Source: Nitzschia sp. DOCU1 (Eukaryota > Bacillariophyta > Bacillariophyceae > Bacillariales > Bacillariaceae). From it: 64,000 nt of DNA. Of the stretch, positions 53,259-62,417 are shown piece after piece; position 1 is the stretch's first letter, and each line of letters begins with the position of its first letter. The stretch spans positions 2,046,001 to 2,110,000 of the forward strand of contig OX595995.1 of assembly GCA_951394045.1 (NCBI GenBank). Direction: 5' to 3'. Below the pieces are notes generated by a model. It made no database searches. It was not told the DNA's origin and saw only the letters and a list, made by a program, of their open reading frames with translations. Position numbers and translations under genes: made by a program.

Positions 53259-54635
53259 ATGACGAGTAAGGAAGACACTTCCGATTCGCACACCTTCAAG
53301 GTGTTCAAGTTTGACGGATCGGAACCATCTAAGTTCAGAGAATGGAAGATCAAGTCGATGGCATATGCGAGACGCAAGAAGTTCTACAAGGGATTTACGG
53401 ATGACTTATCGAGCACTACAAACGTCGATGATATCGCTATCAGGGAGATGGCGATGGACTACATCATTTGTGCAACAGAAGGAACAGCGTTCACAATGAT
53501 AACGACCGAGACGGAAGATGACCCGAAGAAAGCTTGGGATATTCTGGTCGCGTCATACGAACAGCATGATCAAGAAGACTTGCAGTCGGTGCAAGAGGAT
53601 TTGGTAAAAATGATGATGAAGAAAGGAGAAAAGCCAACAGACTTCAAGAACCGAATCTTTCTCATTAATGAGAGACTCGCAAAGATCGATAAGAAGTACG
53701 TGATGGACGAATTGCAAGTCAAGACCCATCTTTTGACGAAGCTGACGAGTGAGTACGATGCGGTAAAGACGGCGCTAATCGTACATGGCATTGCGAAGAA
53801 AGAACTGGGCGAGATCACGCGAGACCTCGAACGTCGCTGGAAAGAAATGTATGACAGCGGAGATGGAAAAGGAAAGAAGTCTTCCGAGAACGTTGCGATG
53901 ACTACCGAAAAGGTTGACAAAAAGAAGAAGAAGTTTCAGAAGAAATTCAAAGGCCTTTGCAAATATTGTGGAAAGCAAGGGCACCGAGTCCAAGACTGTA
54001 AAGGAAAAAGAGCCGATGAAGAGAAAAGCAAGAAAGGCGATGGAAAGCCCGTGATGGAGCATCGTGTGTGCTACAAATGCAAGAAGCAAGGGCATCTGGC
54101 CGCCAATTGTCCGTCCAAGGACTCCGAGACTGGATTTGTTGCAGCGTTTTGTGTCGAAGCGGTAACGAAAGATAAAAATCACGATAATGGAACCCAAGTC
54201 GACGATGAAGACGGAGTTGAGGCCCAAAACGAAAAAGGAACCACTTTCGATGCTACCAAGTTCGAGAAATGCGATCGTGAAGTCGATTGGGTGACCGTGG
54301 CCGGAACTCCGAAGAAGAGGACGAGTGAACCCGTTGAGAAAGTCTCGACGCGAAATTACTTCGACATACTGGAAGACGATGATGAAGACGTCGACGAAGA
54401 TACCCAAGAAGATGAAAAAAGCGACTCTGGCAGTGCCAAGAACGATGCCGAAGGCAAGAATCAAAGCAGCACCGCCGAGAATGACGAGGAAGATGACTCG
54501 CTCCCCGATTTGATCGAACACGAAATGGATGACGACCACGACCCATCCGACGTACAACAACGAAGAAAGCGACGACTTCTGGGACAAAGGATGGAGCTAC
54601 GATGCAGGCGAGATTATTCGTTACGCCGACGATGA
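53259..54635 (+). CDS. gag: copia gag with two zinc knuckles
   Basis: 458 residues from ATG 53259. The N-terminal half is a copia-type gag (FDGSEPSKFREWKIKSMAY...). Two CCHC knuckles are separated by about 26 residues: C-K-Y-C-G-K-Q-G-H-R-V-Q-D-C and C-Y-K-C-K-K-Q-G-H-L-A-A-N-C. An acidic tail follows. The next ORF overlaps by about 107 nt in the +1 frame, so pol would require a frameshift or the overlap is the result of a mutation. Confidence 0.88.
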   Translation: MTSKEDTSDSHTFKVFKFDGSEPSKFREWKIKSMAYARRKKFYKGFTDDLSSTTNVDDIAIREMAMDYIICATEGTAFTMITTETEDDPKKAWDILVASYEQHDQEDLQSVQEDLVKMMMKKGEKPTDFKNRIFLINERLAKIDKKYVMDELQVKTHLLTKLTSEYDAVKTALIVHGIAKKELGEITRDLERRWKEMYDSGDGKGKKSSENVAMTTEKVDKKKKKFQKKFKGLCKYCGKQGHRVQDCKGKRADEEKSKKGDGKPVMEHRVCYKCKKQGHLAANCPSKDSETGFVAAFCVEAVTKDKNHDNGTQVDDEDGVEAQNEKGTTFDATKFEKCDREVDWVTVAGTPKKRTSEPVEKVSTRNYFDILEDDDEDVDEDTQEDEKSDSGSAKNDAEGKNQSSTAENDEEDDSLPDLIEHEMDDDHDPSDVQQRRKRRLLGQRMELRCRRDYSLRRR

Positions 54636-55932
54636 AGACATGTGGGACGCTGTTGAAGAGGACGAACGAAGCATTGAGTCAGATCTACCGCCATTGATCA
54701 CGAGAAGCGACTCAGATGACTCATTGGACTACGAAAATTACTACTGGAACGAGTGGTTCAATCCACAACAGCCGACGCAAAACGAAGACAACCAAGAAAC
54801 CGTGTTCACCATTGGGGAGGACGACGAAGGCCAAACCCTCTCACCGATTGTGATGTCTCTCAAGACGTCTGGAGGGAAGAAAATCAGGTGGAAGCTTCAC
54901 AACGAAGACAGCAACAACAAGACGGACATCGATCTACTCGTCGACACCGGTGCGTCGCTGCACATCATCAACGAAGACAAAGCCCTGACCAACCGAAGAC
55001 CATCCACCACCGAAGTCAGAGTGGGAAGCAACGAGTTAGTGGCTTGTGAAGATGAAGGGATGCTGGGACTTGTGACCTATGACAACCCACCAGTGAGACT
55101 ATGTCTCGACCCAGTCTTGCATTGCCGAACCTTCGCGACGAACGTGATGGGGATAAAGCCGCTGCAAAAGCAAGGATGGAAACTTATTATGAGCGAGGAC
55201 GAAGGCTACATGACACGAAACAACGAACGTGTTAATTTCATCAAGAAGGAAAATGGGATGTGGTATCTGCGCGCCAGGCGATGCAAAGTTTACCCAACTG
55301 TAAACAACGTTGCGACGGAAAATGCGGATGATCGCGATATTTGGAAAGACGTGCCGGACGATCAGCTTGGCCCCGACGGAACACCCAAGCCAAGACAGCC
55401 ATACGGAAAGGGAAAGAAGATGCCGGCAACAATGGACATTTCCGAAGCGCACGACAAGTGGGGGCATAAGAGTCCCCAATTATTGCACAAGACCGCGCGC
55501 TACTATGGCGTCAAGCTCGAAGGAACCTTGCTACCATGCGAGGGATGCGGTCTGGCAAAAGCAAAACAGAAGGCAGTAAGCAAGGTCTCCTTGGCCAAAG
55601 CTAAGAGAGTGGGCGAACGAATCTATCTGGACGCAGCAGGTCCATTCACCGAAACCCTGGGCGGATCGAAATATCTCTTCTGCGCTGTCGACGAATTTTC
55701 GAGGAAATCATGGGTAAGATTCAATGCGCGAAAACGACCCATGGTGGACTTTGCACGCGACATAATCATGGAACTACGAGGTTTGGGATTCAATGTCACC
55801 TATCTACGATGTGACAACGCAGGAGAAAACGTTGCCCCACTATCCAAGTTATGCCTCGAACTGGGAGTTACGCTGGAAAGAACAGCACCACATACCCCAC
55901 AAATGAACGGTGTGGTGGAACGAATCACATGA
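54529..55932 (+). pseudogene. pol: copia protease and integrase part of pol, ended by TGA
   Basis: Aspartic protease motif LLVDTGASLHII near residue 144. A gag-pre-integrase zinc finger follows (AHDKWGHKSPQLLHK...C-E-G-C). The integrase core shows Y-L-D-A-A-G-P-F, the second Asp in LRCDNAGENV and the catalytic Glu in NGVVERI. The frame is cut by TGA at 55930 right after ERIT, and continues in the same frame (A-N-A-S-M-L-A-A-G-I), typical of the integrase end, to 56484. An ancestral arginine CGA is likely at the stop. Confidence 0.8.
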
Positions 55933-56391
55933 GCAAACGCATCAATGCTCGCAGCTGGAATCAATGAAGAAGGCCGACAACGACTATGGGGAGAGGCCAT
56001 CAACTACCACAACACTACGGAAAATGTGACCCTCTCGTCGGTAAGGTCGGAGCCGGCAAATGCCGCGGTTTACCAAGATGTGACGAAACTCGCCGCGCAT
56101 CTAATCGAGTTTGGCCGTCCAGCGATCGTCACAAACCGCGCGCAAATCACGGGCAAATGGAAGCAAAAAGGCATAAAAATGCTAATGGTCGGATATGCCC
56201 ATGGCCGCCCGCCGGACACGTACCGAATGTACAACCCGCAAACTCAGCACGTGATTGAGAGCCGCGACGTCGAATGGCTCACATTTTCGCGCCTCAACCC
56301 GCGAAATGGCATTTCAATTTTCGAACAAGACGCAGAAATCAAGGAATTGCCACCCGGCATCGATGACACACCACCACCTGATACGGATGCA
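55933..56391 (+). pseudogene. copia integrase C-terminal segment in the same frame after TGA
   Basis: This frame reads F-G-R-P-A-I-V-T-N-R-A-Q-I-T, then MLMVGYAHGRPPDTYRMYNPQTQHVIESRDVEW, which are copia integrase C-terminal signatures. It passes into a proline-rich stretch and reaches the C11 tract, where the coding frame changes. Confidence 0.7.
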
Positions 56392-56402
56392 CCCCCCCCC
56401 CC

Positions 56403-57520
56403 ACATTATTCCTCAAGACGAGGATGTTCCCCCTACACACTCCAATCGCGCTTCATCGCCGCCGCCGCCAGCAGGGAGGAATAAACAACCAGCCAGTATT
56501 TTGCGATATCGAAATCCCACAGCGGCTGTTTTGTCAGATTCTGACGACGACGACGATCCAGCGCCTAAGTCGACAACCCCCACTCCAACTATCGAAGAAG
56601 AGTCGATCCAGGATGAAGAAGAAGAAAAAGAAGACGATGGGAATAAAATTGGGGAGGAACAAAACGCTACAGAAAATGACAGTGGGGAGGAAGAAATCGT
56701 GCCACCACCGAAGCCGATTAAGACTGCTGCGGAACGAAAACGAGAAAGAATCGATCGAGAACTACGTCGCCTCGACACCTCCTACAACCCCATGGTCGAG
56801 AATCGTTCGGAAGTGACGGAATTCACAGAAGAAGACGGCACAAAATCTACGAAAGAAGTCAACTTTTGTTATGAAAACGTGATGATGATGGAGTCAGATT
56901 ATGGGACACCGACGACGATGAAAGAAGCCCTGAATGGACCGGAAGCGGAACAATGGAGAAATGGAACGGCAAACGAGATCAACAACTTTATCAAACGAGG
57001 TTGTTGGAAGAAAGTGCCGAAGTCCATACCGCGACAATTAAACAAAAAGTTGATGAGATCAAAGCCGGTCTTCAAGAAGAAAGTGGAACCAGACGGCTCA
57101 ATCAGATACAAGGTCAGGATCTGTTCGAAGGGATTCACAATGATCCCTGGAATCGACTTTCAACAGTCACACTCCCCGGTCGGCACGGACACGTCGACAC
57201 ATGTTGTTTTCGGAATTTATTTATTCAAGGCCGACGATCCAGACGAAAAGAAGCGCTTTTATCTCGACTCAATCGACGTGGAAGCGGCATTCCTGGAAGG
57301 TGATAAAGAGGATCGAAGCTTCATGGAGTTCCCTGAAGGACTACTCGAGTTGGGGTTCATCACTGAAGAAGAAGCCAACACGATGTGCATTGAAAGGTTA
57401 AAATCAATGTACGGGGATGTCGACGCTGCGCTTATATTTTTCAAGACGTATTCCAAACATTTAACGGAGGAGATGGGCATGCAACAAAGCAACGTGGACC
57501 CGTGCGTGTTCTTCCGATGA
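56403..57520 (+). pseudogene. copia reverse transcriptase, first part
   Basis: After the C11 tract the coding frame is shifted relative to integrase. It holds a low-complexity acidic linker and the reverse transcriptase N-terminal half: A-L-N-G-P-E-A-E-Q-W-R-N-G, YKVRICSKGFTMIPGIDF, LDSIDVEAAFLEG and NVDPCVFFR. TGA at 57518 interrupts just before D-D-E-G-E-T. Confidence 0.75.
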
Positions 57521-58603
57521 GACGACGAGGGAGAAACAATTATTATCGCGGTGATTCATGTCGACGACACGCTATTGTGCGGCACAAAGGACGCGATCGC
57601 GCAATTCAAAAGCGGAATTAAGAAGCGATTTGGATTCACGAACCAAGATGGCTTCACAAAACACTTAAGTGTTTGGTACAAGGAAAAGCACGACGAAAAC
57701 GGAGAGCGTTATTTAGAGGCCGACATGCACGACTTTGTGGATGGAATCATCGACACCTACGAACGATTGACCGGGAAGAAACCCAAAGGCTACGATACAC
57801 CCGGAACGCCAGGCATTTCGTTGGAGAAAAACAAGGAAGACAAGCCACTTAATGCGACAGACTACAGAACGATCGTCGGGAAGATCAATTATTTGGTCTG
57901 CAAGTTGTTGCCGGAAGGTGCAAACGCGGCGCGTGAATTGGCAAGACAATTTGGAAATCCGAACGAAGATCATTGGAAAGAGTTGGAAAGATTCGTTGGT
58001 TTCATATGGAAACACAAGGACAAGTTGAAACTGATTTTTCGGAAGCCAAAGGCAATGCGATGCGGATCGAACGCCGATTCAAACTACGCGACGAACAAAG
58101 ACGATCGAAAAAGCGTATCTGGGAACCTACATACTCTCGGAGGGATGCTTGTGAGCTGGCTATGCAAGACACAACACATCGTCACGCTGTCCAGCACCGA
58201 GGCCGAATATGTCAGTGCGGCTTTGGCAGCATGCGAAGCAAGATTCTTGATGATGCTGTTGGACGAAATTTTCTACGTGGAGAAACCAGGAATCTTGATG
58301 GAGGACAACACAGGATGCATCTTCCTCATCAAGAATCCATCGGTCGGTAGCCGGACCAAGCACATTGAGGTCAGACACCATTTCATACGAACACTCTACA
58401 ACAGGAAAGAGATTGTCCCTGCCTATGTGAGAACAGATGAAAACGAAAGCGACTTGATGACGAAGAATCTTCCAGAGAAGTTACACTCTAAATTTGCAGA
58501 GAGAGTGCGAAATGGGAATTTGCGTATCAGAGAAGATTGGGAGAAAATTGTGTTCGAAGTCGATCACCCAGTCGAAGCGCAGAGGGAGGATGTTGGAAAA
58601 TGA
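57521..58603 (+). pseudogene. copia reverse transcriptase C-terminal half and RNase H
   Basis: The frame continues through IIIAVIHVDDTLLCG, where HVDD is the copia form of the catalytic YVDD. RNase H has D-A-D-S-N-Y-A (as N-A-D-S-N-Y-A), K-S-V-S-G, S-S-T-E-A-E-Y and KHIEVRHHFIR. The stop at 58603 overlaps the LTR start, as is common. Confidence 0.8.
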
Positions 58604-59077
58604 GGTGCCGACGTCATCGGAGTCCATCGAGTCGGCAGTCCGTTTAGTCGTCTGCGCTCCGAGTCCCCTACTATCAATTTCGGATTACTAGAGAGGAAGA
58701 AAACATTTGGAGTGGCAACGGAAAGATTCATTATTTGGGATCTTGGAACGGACGCTGAATAGCTTGACGTGAAGCTAATTTAGCTAAACAACTACAAGGG
58801 GACAAGCGATAAGAAAAGTCTTCATGTTGGAAGACTAGAATAAAGCAAAGAGCGATCGTTTGCGATAATGTCGGAAGCAGCGACGGATGGAGAGAGTTTA
58901 GTATTGTAGTCATAACTCTAAGGAGCGAAGTGTGTGAAAGAAACTATCTAAAAGTAGAGACCTTTGCATAGGCAAGTTGCAAAGGACACGAGCAGTATCA
59001 TTGACGACGATTGGCAAGTGTGGTCAATCTAGTCAAAGAGTTCAGCTGACGAGGTACAGACTCGAGAGATTTCAACA
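58591..59077 (+). repeat. 3' LTR of copia element
   Basis: 487 bp matching the 5' LTR throughout as far as the eye can compare. The stop codon of the RNase H frame lies inside its first 13 nt. Confidence 0.95.
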
Positions 59078-60807
59078 TCCGTAGTTTTTTGTGATATTTA
59101 TTTTCGATCGTTTTTTTTTTTGGGCAAAGCTACGGTGTGCCATTTGCCTTTGTCATCACTCTCCTCCCAGTATGTCTTGCATACCAGCATTTCCACCATT
59201 TGTTGGCAGCTGTGGCCATAAAACATGTCGGCATAATCATATGATTGCGTCATGACCGAAAAATCGCCGCAGATCGAAAAGGCAAGCACAGACGGTGATG
59301 TCCCATTGTCCACTCTAACCGTTCGATGGATCTTGGGATCTTGTGCACGAAGATGGCGAGTACCTTGCCACGTGCCTCTTGCGGCAAGCCAGACATGGCG
59401 GGATCATCTTGTTACATATACCCGAAGTAGGCTTCCGAAGCTAATGTATCATTGCGCTACGGAAGCTGCATGATGGGCTGCGCCAGCGTGGTTTGAAAGT
59501 TGTGAGCGTGGGTATGTTGGTGGCGTTGGCAAAGAAGTCTTCCATTCAGTGAGTCCGCCACGCCCCCACCAGCAACCCCCACGTGTCGGCGAAGGAGCGG
59601 AGGATCAATGCCGGTGGCAAAAGCCGACCCAAGTGGTCGGCATGGCTTGGCTCGACATCTGTGCGTTGGAAGAACATGATCAATTTGCCATACTGTGCGT
59701 TCAAATGTATGCGATCCGCCTCCATTCCGAAAGGCCGGTAGAGTGTCAACGTCGCCTACGAAAGGTGAATGGGGGACTGTTTGTTCTTCAGAAGGAAGAG
59801 CTGACGGAGGCTGCTGGTTTCATCTACCAGATCGTCATCGACGAGAGGGTGAGCCTTTTGGTCTTGAAGGCCAACTCGTTGAGCCCAGATCAGCCTGCCA
59901 GAAGAAGCGACCTGATATCTATGGGCGATTGTACTGCTCATTCAAGACGGCGTCCCGCGCGGTTCATCGTTGGGCTTGGGCTTTTGCCCAAGCGGCGTGT
60001 CGCGTATGAGATTCCAGAGAATGCGAGCGTAACTTTTGATGCAAAGAAGGACGAATCGGAACAGAGTGGTTACGAGAGAAAACTAATCAGAGAAAGCAAA
60101 AGAAGTAGTAAATTTAACCAAACACTCATCAACAGCGAAAAACTACCCAACAAGGAAAAAGTGGAATAACATGGTACAATAGCACCTCACCACCTCTTCC
60201 GGTGGCGGGATCGTTTTCGGTCTCGGTTCGGGAAAGACGCGACGGCAGCAAAGTAAACTACTTTCACCCCCGGTGATTTGGCGTACCAGTACTTGGCAGT
60301 GTAGAGTCTCCTTTATGACCTGCTGCTGGTACCATACGCCAGTGAGCAAGAGACCGGTTTAAATATTCGGTTGCTTTTCATTGAAAGCTAAATGCGAAGG
60401 CAATTCGGGTGTAGTACAAAATGTTCTCTCCAGGCATTAACGAACACATACAGTGGAGCTGTGGTGGTAGAAGCTAATGCTGGCGTTACTTCTACTAATA
60501 CCGATATAGATAGCAATCATGGTATACAGTGGAGCTGTGGTGGTAGAAGCTAATGCTGGCGTTACTTCTACTAATACCGATATAGTTATCGTAATCATGG
60601 TGCGACCGTACTGCCGACCCCGTAGACTGATATCACTTGTGGTTCAACAGTCCTTTGCCGCACCCCTGCATGGCAAGCCATCCCAGTTACAGTAGACCCC
60701 CATCGCAAGGTTGAATAGTACTGTATATTCCTTTTGCCGTTAAAACGAAATAGTAGTATGTAAGCTTCAAGATATCTCTAGTATCTGGTTGCTTGCTAAG
60801 CATTTTG
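59078..60807. other. gene-poor stretch with conflicting small frames
   Basis: A plus-strand frame from ATG 59642 to 60169 (175 residues) and minus-strand frames at 59749-59546 and 59313-59098 compete; none has a recognised domain. T-run at 59111-59121. Confidence 0.4.
60449..60600. repeat. 76-bp tandem duplication
   Basis: tacagtggagctgtggtggt begins at 60449 and again at 60525. The two copies extend through tactaataccgatata and differ mainly at the end (gatagc versus gttatcgta). Confidence 0.85.
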
Positions 60808-60839
60808 CTAGTGCAAAAATCCGCATCTTTGTTTTCCGT

Positions 60840-61805
60840 TCACCCGGCGAACGAATAGACGGTGTGCTGTGGTTGCCACTGGGGTGCCGGCCACTCGTAG
60901 GAGTTTGAGAAGGAGTATGAAAGGCTGTGCGCGTGATAATTGAAATTGTCCAGAGTATGATGCTGCGGAGTGTATGCCGACTGTACCGAAAGGTCGCTGA
61001 TCGAAGGGCTTCGGGATATCGACGGCCTCACAGGCGAATATGGTGCCGCATCCATGTTGACCAGGCTCCTTAGCGCGATTTCCATGGGCGACAGTTGCCC
61101 GGCAAATGGATTTTGAGGCATCATCGGCTGCTTGTGGGTCGACATGGAGAGGCGATCGTCCCATACCGCCGTCACGGAATAGGGCGAGGTCTCCGGCGCC
61201 GACAGTGCTCGCTGAACAGGCGAGGGATATTGCACTGGGACCTGCCCGCACTGCGAGTTCGAGTCCGAAAGCGAGCAGCAAGTAGACGTGCTGGAGCAGG
61301 GCGAATTGGAGTCCAGCGTGGCCACGGCGCGTCGGCGAGGGGCCGACGAGGGGCCCTTCAGACCGCCGCCTAGCTGGTAGATCTTGGGCATGTCCCAGAA
61401 AGAGAGCCCGTCTATGCGAAGGTCGAAGCTTCGCACATTCTTGGCGAGCGGCGCCCAGGAGCTGACTACAGTGATCTGGTGCCCGCTCTTCATCGTCCAC
61501 TGGCACTCGAACTTGTCGGTCACGGAGCGACGGGAGAAGTGTACTTCGATGCCATCTGCGAGCACTCGCTGCTTGCCGCTGGTCAAGGACCAGATCATGA
61601 CCACCTGGTGCTCTTCGCCGCGGCACTCCGAGGCCGCCAGGCCATTCTCAATGGCTTCCTTGTTGCCAAATCCGAAGTGGAACTCCAAGCGACGTTTCGT
61701 CGCCGCGAATCGACGGCCCTTGTTGCACATCTTTGCATCGACGGCGTACGGCATGGAGTCGATGTTTCGAGCGGGTTGTGGGGTGCTTGTCAATGTCATT
61801 GTCAT
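60840..61805 (-). CDS. FAIM-like domain protein with disordered C-terminus
   Basis: 321 residues from ATG 61805. Residues 60-155 resemble the beta-sandwich of Fas apoptotic inhibitory molecule (FAIM): HQVVMIWSLTSGKQRVLADGIEVHFS, then F-E-C-Q-W-T-M, and FDLRIDGLSFWDMPKIYQLG, where a D-G-L-S after a Leu-Arg-Ile strand is shared. The remaining half is Ser/Pro/Gln-rich and probably disordered, with repeats of S-P and S-V-Q-S. The FAIM relation is by eye and needs a profile search. No membrane span or signal peptide. Role in this organism unknown. Confidence 0.75.
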   Translation of the reverse strand: MTMTLTSTPQPARNIDSMPYAVDAKMCNKGRRFAATKRRLEFHFGFGNKEAIENGLAASECRGEEHQVVMIWSLTSGKQRVLADGIEVHFSRRSVTDKFECQWTMKSGHQITVVSSWAPLAKNVRSFDLRIDGLSFWDMPKIYQLGGGLKGPSSAPRRRAVATLDSNSPCSSTSTCCSLSDSNSQCGQVPVQYPSPVQRALSAPETSPYSVTAVWDDRLSMSTHKQPMMPQNPFAGQLSPMEIALRSLVNMDAAPYSPVRPSISRSPSISDLSVQSAYTPQHHTLDNFNYHAHSLSYSFSNSYEWPAPQWQPQHTVYSFAG

Positions 61806-62417
61806 TGTCTTGAGTTTGGATACAAAATGGGGCGAGAGTGGGAAGTGACTGCAGTGGCCAGTTTTGCCTTTCTGGCCACGCCACCCTTTTGGCGTTGAGG
61901 AACCAGCCGATATCGACGAGTGCGCGCTGTCGGTTGGTACGCGACTTTCAAAAATTCACTGAACCTGGCCACATCCCATCGGAGTCGCACTTACCGCTAC
62001 TTAAGGCGGAACTAGGCTGTGACTGATTTGCAAACCAATACATTCTTAATGCATGAAGAGTATTAAAAGGGTGACAGCCAATCATGTTTTCTAAATAACA
62101 ATAATCATTGCTCCCGTTGGACCGGATGGGGCGCATTTGCGGACGAAGAATTATATGTGGATAGTTTTGCCGCCGATTTTCTTCACGACTGACTGGGTTT
62201 TTGGATGGGCGGGCGACAAAAAATTGGAAGGAATCATAAGTCTGTAGGTACAGAGCATACCTATCTGCCTATCTTTCTTCCTTGCCCTCTTTTTTGTGGG
62301 CGCACTTTTGATGCCGATCTCTCCCCCGAACTCTCGAGCCATGCACAGCAAAATGCATGGAACAGCACTCACCATGAGTGAGTAATTCTTTCTCACACTA
62401 ACCACTATCGTTGCACC
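61806..62417. other. intergenic, divergent promoter region
   Basis: About 610 bp between the FAIM-like start (minus) and the secreted protein start (plus); nothing else recognised. Confidence 0.5.

Larger units (their letters stand above)
52693..59077 (+). mobile_element. Ty1/copia LTR retrotransposon (6385 bp), recent but with broken ORFs
   Basis: 487-bp LTRs (52693-53179 and 58591-59077), both TGTTGG...CAACA, look identical by eye, with short inverted ends. A 6-bp direct repeat TCCGTA (52687-52692 and 59078-59083) flanks the element. A purine tract (gcagagggagga) precedes the 3' LTR. Gene order gag, protease, integrase, reverse transcriptase, RNase H is copia-type. The pol reading is split by in-frame TGA at 55930-55932 and 57518-57520 and by a frame change at an 11-C run (56392-56402). 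Confidence 0.95.

Noticed and set aside
53775..54587. 270-codon minus-strand frame rich in Phe, Ile and Val
   Set aside because: It is the complement of the lysine- and glutamate-rich copia gag region and arises from that composition.
56413..56778. 121-codon minus-strand frame rich in serine
   Set aside because: Complement of the acidic linker of the copia polyprotein.
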